From Candidatus Thorarchaeota archaeon (GTDB taxonomy: Archaea > Asgardarchaeota > Thorarchaeia > Thorarchaeales > Thorarchaeaceae): a DNA stretch of 33,365 nt. The translations under genes were made by a program, and so were the position numbers. The stretch lies in assembly GCA_016839245.1 (NCBI GenBank), contig JAEOUN010000006.1, forward strand, positions 1-33,365, in the 5' to 3' direction. Shown here piece after piece: positions 7,585 to 15,251 of this stretch. The notes below the pieces were generated by a model. That model was not told the origin of the DNA, ran no database searches, and saw only the letters and a list, made by a program, of their open reading frames with translations. The stretch's first letter is position 1. Every line of letters starts with the position of its first letter.

Positions 7585-8109
7585 GTGAAATTCATGAATC
7601 AGCTATTCGCCCTCATATCACTTACACAATTTCCCTTTGATTTTACACCTCCGCAATTCTGGACTTCCATGATGACTCTGATACTAAATGGGCTCTATGC
7701 TTTAGCCATTAGAGGATACCTTGTCCTCGTGATTATTGGCTTGATTGTGTATGCAACAGGACTAAGTGATGGACTTGCAAAGACTCTTGTGGCTTTTGGA
7801 ATTGGATTTTATATTCTAGGACCAATTATCATCAATCTATTTGCTCATTTCTCATCGGTTGAACCTGTTACTCCCCAGAGTGCCACTCTTTATTGGTTAG
7901 ATCTGTTTGGTATGTCTGATACGGACATGATTTATCTCTTTGTCTGGATTGGAGATATAGTTGCAGCCATGTGTTGTCTTATCGGTGCTATTCTCTACTT
8001 TACTCCTACGGATAATGGTCTTACAGCACGTGGAAAATCATTAATTGTGCGTGCGTTGATATTAGCACCTGTGTTAGCATTCTTTCATGTAGCACCCTAC
8101 ATATTATAA
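7585..8109 (+). CDS. Small multi-pass membrane protein of unknown function
   Basis: I do not recognise this family. The 174-residue product is hydrophobic, with four likely membrane helices: about residues 32-55, 62-88, 110-140 and 150-172. They are separated by short loops, with one longer loop of about 20 residues (SSVEPVTPQSATLYW). There is no signal peptide and no cysteine or charged motif suggesting catalysis. GTG at 7585 or ATG at 7594 could start it. The ATG lies behind a GTGA element, and a TTATATT box near 7556-7562 would fit a very short leader. It lies between UDG and ATPase subunit B on the same strand. A role with the membrane ATPase is possible from position alone. Confidence 0.65.
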   Translation: MKFMNQLFALISLTQFPFDFTPPQFWTSMMTLILNGLYALAIRGYLVLVIIGLIVYATGLSDGLAKTLVAFGIGFYILGPIIINLFAHFSSVEPVTPQSATLYWLDLFGMSDTDMIYLFVWIGDIVAAMCCLIGAILYFTPTDNGLTARGKSLIVRALILAPVLAFFHVAPYIL

Positions 8110-8111
8110 AA
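8104..8111 (+). promoter_or_regulatory. Candidate TATA box for ATPase subunit B, overlapping an upstream stop codon
   Basis: TTATAAAA (8104-8111), followed by G, is a strong archaeal TATA match and includes the TAA stop (8107-8109) of the membrane-protein gene. It lies about 80 nt ahead of the subunit B start, leaving room for a leader of roughly 50 nt. A second, weaker box (CTTAAAAC) follows at about 8126-8133. Independent transcription of subunit B is inferred. Confidence 0.45.
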
Positions 8112-8188
8112 GGCACTTCGCAACTCTTAAAACTCCAATACATTTACGAGCCGTTATCAGTTGGTCATAGATATAGGCGGTCCCTCAG

Positions 8189-9589
8189 ATGTCAAAACAA
8201 TCCTCTATTGTATACCGATCTGTTTCGGATGTCAGTGGCCCACTTCTAGTTGTAGAAAACACCCATAATGTGTCCTATAACGAGGTTGTGAAAATTAGAG
8301 CTCCTAATGGAGAACTTCTAACTGGAACTGTTCTTGAAACAGGTCGTGGTCGTGCAGTGATTCAGGTCTTTGAGGGGACTAGTGGTCTTGATGCTGATTT
8401 GACCGCAGTAAGATTCACGGGTGAAACCATGAGACTTCCAGTTTCAACAGAAATACTTGGAAGAGTTCTTGATGGAGCAGGAAATCCTCTTGATAAGGGT
8501 CCTCCTCTCACTGCTGAAGACCATTGGGATATCTATGGTTCTCCCATTAATCCATACGCTAGACAATATCCACGCCAACCTATTCAGACTGGTCTCTCTT
8601 CGATTGATGGTTTGAATACTCTAGTCCGAGGACAGAAGTTGCCAATCTTTTCGGGATCTGGTCTACCTCATAATCGAATAGCTGCACAGATTGTACGTCA
8701 AGCCAAAATACCAGGTGAGGAGAGTGACTTTGCTATTGTCTTTGGTGCAATGGGAATTACTGCAACTGAGGCACAATACTTCATGGACTCCTTTGAAGAA
8801 ACTGGAGCCCTGGAACATACTACACTCTTTCTTAATCTTGCAAATGATCCTGCAATTGAGAGAATCATTACTCCTCGAGCTGCTCTGACTGCAGCGGAAT
8901 ATCTTGCATACACAACTGATATGCACGTTCTTGTTATTTTGACTGACATGACTAATTATGCTGAAGCTCTCAGAGAAATTAGTGCCGCTAGATCAGAAGT
9001 ACCGGGAAGACGAGGATATCCAGGTTATCTGTATACCGATCTCAGTCTTATCTATGAACGCGCTGGTCGTATTCATGGCAGAAAAGGGACAATTACACAG
9101 ATGCCAATCCTATCCATGCCTCAGGATGATATGACTCATCCCATTCCTGACCTCACTGGATACATTACTGAAGGTCAGATAATTGTCGGTCGTGGCGTAC
9201 ATCGCCGAGGGATATATCCGCCCATCGACCCTGGACCATCCCTTAGTCGTCTCATGAAAGAAGGTATCGGAGAGGGAATGACTCGATTTGACCATAAAGA
9301 GATTCAAGCTCAGCTCTATTATGGGTATTCAGAAGGAAGAGATCTGCGAGATCTTGTTGCTGTTGTCGGATCTGAAGCCTTGACTGACAGGGATCAAAAG
9401 TATCTGAAGTTCGCTGATCGCTTTGAAACTGAGTTCATTAATCAAGGTGAATATGAGGATAGATCTTTCGAGCAGACTCTGGATATTGGTTGGAATCTCC
9501 TTAGTGAATTCCCTGAACGTGAGCTCAAACGAATAGACCCCGAAACCATCGGGTGGGCCAAAGAACAGAATTTGTATCGACCATCATAG
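8189..9589 (+). CDS. atpB: A-type ATP synthase regulatory subunit B
   Basis: Non-catalytic nucleotide-binding subunit that alternates with A in the A3B3 head of the archaeal ATP synthase. Seen: 466 aa with N-terminal barrel (FEGTSGLD near 70), [15 protein letters not shown], and the region [11 protein letters not shown] in place of a Walker A motif, as expected for [28 protein letters not shown] and the helical C-terminal domain follow. ATG at 8189 has GGCGGT upstream. It is separated from subunit A by the UDG and membrane-protein genes. Subunit D, which usually follows B, is absent. A YaaA-like gene comes next. Confidence 0.96.
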   Translation: MSKQSSIVYRSVSDVSGPLLVVENTHNVSYNEVVKIRAPNGELLTGTVLETGRGRAVIQVFEGTSGLDADLTAVRFTGETMRLPVSTEILGRVLDGAGNPLDKGPPLTAEDHWDIYGSPINPYARQYPRQPIQTGLSSIDGLNTLVRGQKLPIFSGSGLPHNRIAAQIVRQAKIPGEESDFAIVFGAMGITATEAQYFMDSFEETGALEHTTLFLNLANDPAIERIITPRAALTAAEYLAYTTDMHVLVILTDMTNYAEALREISAARSEVPGRRGYPGYLYTDLSLIYERAGRIHGRKGTITQMPILSMPQDDMTHPIPDLTGYITEGQIIVGRGVHRRGIYPPIDPGPSLSRLMKEGIGEGMTRFDHKEIQAQLYYGYSEGRDLRDLVAVVGSEALTDRDQKYLKFADRFETEFINQGEYEDRSFEQTLDIGWNLLSEFPERELKRIDPETIGWAKEQNLYRPS

Positions 9590-9628
9590 GTCATTAAGTA
9601 TCAACGAGACCACTCATAAACGTAAACA

Positions 9629-10360
9629 GTGAGTGTGAAACCTATCTTGCGTATCTTAGTTGTTGGAAGTTGTGGAAAAAAGAAGCTTGTAACAGCTGAA
9701 CAAGTTCCTCGATGTAAAGACATAGTTTCTAAAACCGATATTCTCACTTGGAAAAAAAGGTTCGAATCTTATTCAAATCCAGCGCGTGATATGTACACTG
9801 GAAATCAGCATAGGGAACTTGTCAAGGGTGTTTTACTTCTAAGAGAGATTGCTGATATTGAGGTGGTTTTGAAGATTATTTCAGCTGGATTTGGACTTCT
9901 TGATGAGTATGAGTTGGTTCCTCCATACGAATGTAGCTTCTTAGGAATGAAAAAAACTCAGATAATAAATCGGTCTAAACGATTGAATATCGGCAAGGAT
10001 TTCAAAGAACTCTGTGAAACCAAATTCGATTTGATCTATCTCGCTTTAGGAGCCAATTATTTTCTTGCATTGGATGATGGATGGAAAGATCAAACACATA
10101 CAACAATACTTGGATTTGACCACAGGTTGGTTGGAGAGTCTATCTTGCGAATTTCGTCTGGTCCTGAAACTGTGCATGCTTTTTCATTACAAGGACACAA
10201 AATTCATGGGGTTGCTGGATTCAAAGGAGATCTTCTTCGAATCTTAGCAAATTATGCTCTCAACTCAAGAAATCCCTATCATGAGGTATTGAAATGGAAA
10301 CGGCCCGATTATCTGTATTCTCTGCTATTACGGTTAAGTGGCCTCTCTGGCATAGATTAA
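9629..10360 (+). CDS. YaaA/DUF6884-like protein
   Basis: The first half shows the signature of the DUF6884/YaaA-like group: GSCGKKK near the N terminus, then ARDMYTGNQHR and later IISAGFGLLDEYELVPPYECSF. In relatives this reads roughly ARxLYTGxxFR and ILSAxxGLLxPDxxIxPYD. These proteins are found in phages and in cellular genomes near DNA or RNA modification genes; their biochemistry is unsettled. The 243-residue length suggests an extra C-terminal part (about 130-243) that I do not recognise. Start is GTG at 9629 or 9635. It follows subunit B by 39 nt, and its TAA interlocks with the stop of the convergent gene. Function unknown; a nucleotide- or nucleic-acid-related role is inferred only. 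Confidence 0.6.
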   Translation: MSVKPILRILVVGSCGKKKLVTAEQVPRCKDIVSKTDILTWKKRFESYSNPARDMYTGNQHRELVKGVLLLREIADIEVVLKIISAGFGLLDEYELVPPYECSFLGMKKTQIINRSKRLNIGKDFKELCETKFDLIYLALGANYFLALDDGWKDQTHTTILGFDHRLVGESILRISSGPETVHAFSLQGHKIHGVAGFKGDLLRILANYALNSRNPYHEVLKWKRPDYLYSLLLRLSGLSGID

Positions 10361-11199
10361 GCCAATCTAAGTGTCGTGTTGTGCAATTTGGATTGATCGC
10401 GATACCCCTTGTCACAATTGTCATAGTGCACCTTCCCAGAGATTTTGTATACCTCCTGTCTTTTTTGCATCTTTAATTCAAATATGATTTCAACCTCAAA
10501 CGGATCCACTCCAAGATTTGCCTCAATGAATCCAATTCGTAGTAGGTTCTTATCTGGTACCCAGCTATATGGGGATACGCTAGTGACGATGAGATTTGAC
10601 CCGAAATCCATCTCAATCTCGACATTCTGATAAGGGTGGATATACTCGTTTAATACTACCAGCATCATTCTAATAGAGTCATTTCCGACGAGTTCCCATT
10701 CTCGCAGTAGATCTAGATGTGGCGCATAGTACTTACCCTTCTCTCTCTTTCTCCCTCTACGTCTATTTCCGCCATATTTCCTAACATTGCTTCTCTCTCC
10801 CAGAAGTCTTTCAGGATTATCTGTCCAACCAACAAGCGTCCTTAGTGCTGAAAGCTTAACATCATTAAGAAGATAGTGAGATAACTCCTGTTTGATCTCT
10901 GCCTCTCGTATTCCTTTTACTACACCAGAACGAATTGTATTCGTGCTTACATCTTGTAGCAGCATATCATTTTGGAGAGTCGACACCATTTCATCCACGA
11001 ATGCAATAATTTTACGTCCTATTTGAACTCGAAATTCATTCTCCTCAAACCAGCGTGACCGTGTTGTGTTATTATAGTTTGGAGGTGCAAGGGATTTGCA
11101 CGTTTCTTGCCACTTGCCTAGATCTTCCCCCTGTAATTTCTGACAGATTATTGTCGATATATGTGCAAGCTGTTTCTTATCTAGTTTCGTCACTTTCAT
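10357..11199 (-). CDS. Unrecognised two-part protein: helical N-terminal half, beta-sandwich-like C-terminal half
   Basis: I do not recognise this 280-residue protein. The first half (1-140) looks alpha-helical, with many charged residues and the sequence ELSHYLLNDVKLSALRTLVGW. A very basic linker (NRRRGRKREKGK, about 144-156) follows. The second half (about 175-270) alternates short hydrophobic strands: NVEIEMDFGSNLIV, LLRIGFIEANLG, FEVEIIFELKMQ and KISGKVHYD. This pattern resembles immunoglobulin-like or adaptor-appendage beta sandwiches. There is no membrane segment. ATG at 11199 is preceded by GTGAGG, and a clear TATA box lies at 11268-11276. It stands alone on the minus strand, converging on the YaaA-like gene. 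Confidence 0.65.
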   Translation of the reverse strand: MKVTKLDKKQLAHISTIICQKLQGEDLGKWQETCKSLAPPNYNNTTRSRWFEENEFRVQIGRKIIAFVDEMVSTLQNDMLLQDVSTNTIRSGVVKGIREAEIKQELSHYLLNDVKLSALRTLVGWTDNPERLLGERSNVRKYGGNRRRGRKREKGKYYAPHLDLLREWELVGNDSIRMMLVVLNEYIHPYQNVEIEMDFGSNLIVTSVSPYSWVPDKNLLRIGFIEANLGVDPFEVEIIFELKMQKRQEVYKISGKVHYDNCDKGYRDQSKLHNTTLRLA

Positions 11200-11262
11200 C
11201 TATAATTGCCCTCACTGTTCTAATCAATTGGAATGGTATCCAGTCCTAGTCATTATTTCTCA

Positions 11263-11282
11263 TAGTATATTTTAAACTACTA
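11263..11282 (-). promoter_or_regulatory. TATA box flanked by a short inverted repeat
   Basis: On the minus strand TTTAAAATA (11268-11276) is a good archaeal TATA box, about 70 nt ahead of the start at 11199. It is bracketed by TAGTA (11263-11267) and TACTA (11278-11282), so a repressor binding the flanks would cover the box. The gap 11200-11345 holds nothing else I can support. Confidence 0.5.
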
Positions 11283-11345
11283 GAAAAAGAAACAATGCTG
11301 ACTATATGCTAGATTATTCCTATGAGGCAAATATAGCAAATAGAA

Positions 11346-11684
11346 TCACTCAAGACCATGATGCAGATAATGGTCCTTCTCCTTTTTAGTTCCAAAACTT
11401 CGAAGTCCCTCTGATTTTAATTGGCTCTTTATCGCTTTTGCCTGAGAGGGTGATATCTCGCCTTGTCTTGCTAAGAAATCAACTATCTCTTCTGCTTGGG
11501 TTAGTGTATCACAACGCCGAATATAATCTACAACATCAGGAGTAAATGTTGGTCTTTCTGCATTAGGTTCGGGTTCTTCAGACATCGTACGGACACCATC
11601 TATTTTGAAGGACTTCATGTCTCCTTCTTCTAGTTCCTTGCTGAGGGCCGGGAAGTCCCGACGAAAGTCTTCGTCATCAGCCAT
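11346..11684 (-). CDS. DUF2095-like conserved archaeal protein
   Basis: A 112-residue soluble protein. The N terminus (DFRRDFPALSKELEEGDMKSFKIDGVR) matches my recollection of archaeal DUF2095, which has a (F)RRxFPxLAxEL pattern and an IDGVR-type segment. The C-terminal half (about 50-110, FTPDVVDYIRRCDTLTQAEEIVDFLARQGEI) looks like a compact helical domain ending in a basic, His-containing tail (KKEKDHYLHHG). Function is unknown in the family. ATG at 11684 follows GGTGA with a 6-nt spacer. It lies 114 nt downstream of the radical SAM gene on the same strand and may share its transcript. Confidence 0.6.
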   Translation of the reverse strand: MADDEDFRRDFPALSKELEEGDMKSFKIDGVRTMSEEPEPNAERPTFTPDVVDYIRRCDTLTQAEEIVDFLARQGEISPSQAKAIKSQLKSEGLRSFGTKKEKDHYLHHGLE

Positions 11685-11798
11685 ACATCTTCACCAGCTA
11701 TCATGGCCAGACTTCATAGGCCAAGACATTTTTCACATGTTACTTCCTAAGATTGACTTAAGAGCTTTATCAAGACGACGTATTCCATCTATACTGGA

Positions 11799-13325
11799 TT
11801 AATCGACTATTTTACTCCAAGGAATGCCACTCGAAAACCGGTTAGAATCATTTGCGAGGGAGAAAAATGGAATTCCCGTTTCCTTTTCAGCTCTTCTCCA
11901 TCCTCCATACCCACCATAAGATGCAGCGACACGAATTACTTTTCCTAGGTCTCTTCCTCCAATCGAGAGTGCTGCCTGGATTCTGGCTCCTCGCACATCA
12001 AGGCTTTCCAATGAAACCCGTGACACATTCTTTAATCCCTCTTCTATCAATCTAATTCTATTTCTTAGGTCATTAATCTCTGGTTGTGGCTCAAGTTGCC
12101 ATCTTGTTTGAGCCTTAGGCACAAAAGGATTGATACTTGTAATAATTTTCATACTTGTTTTCTTAGCTATGTCCTTCACCATATTGATTGTTGCATCAAT
12201 ATCTGCCCGTGTTTCACCAGGCAATCCCACTATGAAATAGAGTTTCAGAGAATAATACCCTGCAGTTTCTGCAGCTTCTACTGATCTCTCGATTGCTGCA
12301 TCTGAGAGTCCTTTTCCGATTCTATTTCTCAAATCAGAAGATCCTGTTTCAGGAGCTATTGTAAGTGTTCTTTGACCACCTTTCACAAGGCAATCCAGCA
12401 AGTCTTTTGTGATAGAATCTGCGCGTAGAGAAGGAACAGAAACTTCAATGCCTTGATTCACTATCCAACTGACAAGGTCTTCAAGCCTATCCATATCTCC
12501 TAATGAAGATCCTATCAGTGAAACTTTCTTTACTGGAGTTAACTCTAGCCCTGATTCGATAATTTCTTGTAATCGTTTCAGAGATTTCGCTCTCCGTGGT
12601 TGACAAATATGACCAACAAGGCAAAATCTACAAGAATGACCACATCCTCGAGTAACCTCAACGAGAAGTGACTTTCCAAATACCGGTTCTAGCTTTGAGC
12701 CAGCATCAACATCCGGGATAATCTGTGCTACTGGATATTCCAACTCATCAAGATTAGCAATAATGTTTCTACCAACTTTTTCTTGGTTTGTAACTGGAAT
12801 ATATACTCCATATATTTCACCTAGTGCACCTATTGCTGCCTCTCGAGATTCAGCAGCTCGAACAAGATTTACAATCTCATGAATAACAAGGTCTCCCTCT
12901 CCAATCACAAATGCATCTATGAAATCAACAAATGGCTCGGGATTTGCGCTAACAACCGGTCCTCCAGCAATTACAATTGGATCATCTTCTGAACGATCTG
13001 ATGCAAGAACTGGTATTTTTCCAATATCCAACATTTGAATCAGGTTGAGGATGTCCTCCTCATAAGTCAGAGAGAAACCTATGATATGGTTATCCCGTAA
13101 TGGTCTACCTGTTTCAACTGACAATGCTGGGGAGTAAGTTTGAAATCTAAAATAGCGTTCGCACGATGTATCCTCTCTTCTGTTCAATGCTGAGTAGAGT
13201 ATATGTAACGCAAGACCTGTCATCCCTGCACGGTATGTTGATGGATAGCAATATCCAAAGAGAATATCAACTCGGCTCGTGTCTTTTATGATTGCATTGA
13301 TCTCTCTAATCGCTGATGATACCAC
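11799..13325 (-). CDS. Radical SAM protein with N-terminal B12-binding-like domain
   Basis: A COG1032-type radical SAM enzyme. Seen: an N-terminal Rossmann-like region of the B12-binding type (VDILFGYCYPSTYRAGMTGLAL and GGPVVSANPEPF...VIGEGD), then the cluster motif RGCGHSCRFC (CxxxCxxC). The radical SAM barrel follows, with TIAPETGS and YFIVGLPGET, typical of this group. The substrate cannot be read from sequence. The open frame extends to GTG 13382, overlapping the upstream gene by 44 nt. GTG at 13325 is preferred because AAAGGAG lies 8 nt before it and it leaves a 13-nt gap after the GlmU-like stop, giving 508 aa. It is the second gene of an operon with the GlmU-like gene. Confidence 0.85.
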   Translation of the reverse strand: MVSSAIREINAIIKDTSRVDILFGYCYPSTYRAGMTGLALHILYSALNRREDTSCERYFRFQTYSPALSVETGRPLRDNHIIGFSLTYEEDILNLIQMLDIGKIPVLASDRSEDDPIVIAGGPVVSANPEPFVDFIDAFVIGEGDLVIHEIVNLVRAAESREAAIGALGEIYGVYIPVTNQEKVGRNIIANLDELEYPVAQIIPDVDAGSKLEPVFGKSLLVEVTRGCGHSCRFCLVGHICQPRRAKSLKRLQEIIESGLELTPVKKVSLIGSSLGDMDRLEDLVSWIVNQGIEVSVPSLRADSITKDLLDCLVKGGQRTLTIAPETGSSDLRNRIGKGLSDAAIERSVEAAETAGYYSLKLYFIVGLPGETRADIDATINMVKDIAKKTSMKIITSINPFVPKAQTRWQLEPQPEINDLRNRIRLIEEGLKNVSRVSLESLDVRGARIQAALSIGGRDLGKVIRVAASYGGYGGWRRAEKETGIPFFSLANDSNRFSSGIPWSKIVD

Positions 13326-13338
13326 TCTTAGAGCTCCT

Positions 13339-14622
13339 TTAATCAGTATCCATCTCAATAATACTTTGTTTCTGCTCAGCAATGACTAGTTTGTTTGGAC
13401 CAATATCTCTGTCTATTATTACTCCAATCCCAGTTCTGGCCCCTTGGTGAATGACTACTCCAGGTGCAATAGATGTCCCAATTCCTGTCTTTACATTGTC
13501 TCCAATTATGGCTCCAAGTTTTCTTCTTCCTGAAGATACACGTTCTCCCTTCACAGTAGTATTTATTGCTCTATCATCATGTCGAAGGTTCGCTGTGATC
13601 GTTCCAGCACCAAAATTAGATTCTCTCCCAATTATTGAATCCCCAACATATGATAGATGTCCTACATTTGTGCCCTCCATGATTATGGAATTCTTAATTT
13701 CCACGGCATTTCCAATCTTTACTTTCTTTTCTAGAGCCGTATTCGATCGGATATAGCAATTTGGCCCAATCACACAGTCTGGTCCTATGTAGGCTGGACC
13801 TTCTATGTAGGCGCCACTTTTTATCACTGCACTTTTTTCAACTATTGTTTCCCCTTTTATGACTGCTCCTTCTTCAACACTACCCTCTATTCTTCTCTCT
13901 GCATGACTCAGAACAAGTTTGTTGGCCTCAAGCAGTTCCCAAGGTTTCCCCACATCTATCCACCATGAAGGCAGAATATATGCACCAACATTGTTTCTTC
14001 TAATTATCATCTCAATAGAATCAGTGATTTCCAATTCTCCTCTCTGGGAGGGTTTTGTGTCCCTAATTGCATCCCAAAGTGATTCTCCAATAATATATAA
14101 TCCTGCATTTGCAAGATTACTGACCAATTGGTCCTTGGTTGGCTTCTCAATCAGTCTTATTGCCTTACCCTCTTTGACCTCTACTACACCGTATGCAGAA
14201 GGATCTTCTATTGGCCAGACCGATAGTGTCATGTCATACTTGCCGACTTTGTGATATTTAATTAGTCCGTCAAAACTACCTGGCCCAAGCAGTATATCCC
14301 CATTCATCAATAACGCATTATCATTACCGACAAATTCCCTGGCATGCCCTGCAGCATGAGCTGTCCCATGTCTCTCCTTCTGAAGTACAAAAGAAATCTT
14401 CATCTTGTTCCAATCTTGTGCTGCAATTGCTTCACGCATTTTTTCTCCGTGATATCCATATATGATTAATATCTCTTCAATTCCAGCTTTTTCTAATGCG
14501 TCAAGGGTATGAAAGATAAGTGGTTTCCCAGCAATTGGTAGTAGATGTTTTGGGATATTTGCAGAAAGCGGTAACATCCTCGTGGAATCACCCGCTGCCA
14601 TTATCACTGCTTTCTTCATCAT
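13339..14622 (-). CDS. GlmU-like bifunctional sugar-1-phosphate nucleotidyltransferase / acetyltransferase
   Basis: Predicted to activate a sugar 1-phosphate to an NDP-sugar, probably UDP-GlcNAc or a related sugar for glycan synthesis. Seen: an N-terminal nucleotidyltransferase domain (1-230) with AVIMAAGDSTRMLPLSANIPKHLLPIAGKP, the metal-binding LLMNGDILL and GxxxIIEKP-like segments. A left-handed beta-helix of hexapeptide repeats (about 245-405) follows, with GAGTITANLRHD as in archaeal GlmU/GlmU-like enzymes. At 427 aa it fits the archaeal bifunctional form. ATG at 14622 or 14619 starts it. There is no Shine-Dalgarno sequence, but a TTTAAT box at about 14650-14658 suggests a very short leader. 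The radical SAM gene follows. Confidence 0.88.
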   Translation of the reverse strand: MMKKAVIMAAGDSTRMLPLSANIPKHLLPIAGKPLIFHTLDALEKAGIEEILIIYGYHGEKMREAIAAQDWNKMKISFVLQKERHGTAHAAGHAREFVGNDNALLMNGDILLGPGSFDGLIKYHKVGKYDMTLSVWPIEDPSAYGVVEVKEGKAIRLIEKPTKDQLVSNLANAGLYIIGESLWDAIRDTKPSQRGELEITDSIEMIIRRNNVGAYILPSWWIDVGKPWELLEANKLVLSHAERRIEGSVEEGAVIKGETIVEKSAVIKSGAYIEGPAYIGPDCVIGPNCYIRSNTALEKKVKIGNAVEIKNSIIMEGTNVGHLSYVGDSIIGRESNFGAGTITANLRHDDRAINTTVKGERVSSGRRKLGAIIGDNVKTGIGTSIAPGVVIHQGARTGIGVIIDRDIGPNKLVIAEQKQSIIEMDTD

Positions 14623-14807
14623 GAGTCAATGAAGTTCACAGCTATGTACCATTAAAGGCTTTGTAGCTATGAATAATGTACTCCAAGCTCCATACTTGAC
14701 TTCTTCAAAAATAAAAACCGTAATTGACGCAGTCTATGACCGCGTTATACCATCCAGAAACTGCGATAAATTAATAAGCAACTTTGTTACATAAATAAGT
14801 AGTTGAT

Positions 14808-14836
14808 TGAGGCAAATTCTGCACTGCAGCGCCTCA
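14808..14836 (+). promoter_or_regulatory. Inverted repeat upstream of the small wHTH gene
   Basis: TGAGGC (14808-14813) pairs with GCCTCA (14831-14836) and encloses the perfect odd palindrome CTGCACTGCAG (14819-14829). It lies downstream of an A/T-rich box (TTACATAAATAAG, about 14787-14799) and 38 nt ahead of the wHTH start, a good place for an autoregulatory operator. The 251-nt gap 14623-14873 otherwise holds only the two divergent promoters. Confidence 0.5.
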
Positions 14837-14873
14837 TGACAAAACCCAAACATAAAGGGAAGGTAAATAAAAA

Positions 14874-15119
14874 ATGATGAGTGACATCGAACTTCAAAGA
14901 GAACTCAAGAGCATGAAACTCACAAAGAGTCAAATGATTGTCCTGGACATTCTTAGAAGTAGTGGTCAAGATGGAGTTACTCCAAAACAATTACTTGACA
15001 AAGTATCTTTTGCTCCAAGGACAGTACGTTATGCCCTTCGAAAACTCTTGAAGAAGAAATTGATCAAGCGTGTACCTTGTCTACAGGACATGCGCCAGTG
15101 GATCTATGTACCAGCATAA
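14874..15119 (+). CDS. Small winged-helix DNA-binding protein
   Basis: An 81-residue single-domain winged HTH. Seen: SQMIVLDILRSSGQDGVTPKQLLDKVSFAPRTVRYALRKLLKKKLIKRVP, i.e. three helices with the recognition helix at RTVRYALRKL, followed by the wing strand ending WIYVPA. No effector or metal domain is present. A GGGAAGG site lies about 10 nt ahead of the tandem ATGs at 14874 and 14877. A regulatory role is inferred from fold. The flanking inverted repeat and the neighbouring second HTH regulator suggest a local regulatory pair. Confidence 0.8.
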   Translation: MMSDIELQRELKSMKLTKSQMIVLDILRSSGQDGVTPKQLLDKVSFAPRTVRYALRKLLKKKLIKRVPCLQDMRQWIYVPA

Positions 15120-15160
15120 AGCAAATTGTTAGCGATACATAGACTTCAATTTGAAACACC

Positions 15161-15192
15161 GACACTAGTAGCCTCCTTGGCTATTAGTTGTC
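15161..15192 (+). promoter_or_regulatory. Long hairpin between the two HTH regulators
   Basis: GACACTAGTAGCC (15161-15173) pairs with GGCTATTAGTTGTC (15179-15192) across a 5-nt loop TCCTT, giving 13 base pairs with one G-U and one bulged T. No T-run follows, so a simple terminator is unlikely. It sits in the 132-nt gap ahead of the second regulator, about 60 nt before its start. It may be an operator or an mRNA structure. Confidence 0.6.
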
Positions 15193-15251
15193 GAGGAAAT
15201 TCGAAATTATTGGAATATTACATTTAACAGAAAACGGAGAGGACATTCTGG

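Noticed and set aside
11704..11723. Hairpin TGGCC...GGCCA ahead of the DUF2095 gene
   Set aside because: Only 5 bp with a 10-nt loop; expected by chance.
13326..13382. Longer N terminus of the radical SAM protein
   Set aside because: It would overlap the GlmU-like gene by 44 nt and lacks a ribosome site, while GTG 13325 has AAAGGAG at good spacing.
14623..14873. Possible tRNA or small RNA gene in the longest gap
   Set aside because: No cloverleaf or T-loop sequence (GTTCRA) is present; only promoter-like sequence and one inverted repeat.
15161..15192. Intrinsic terminator
   Set aside because: The hairpin is strong but is followed by GAGGAAATT rather than a T-run.
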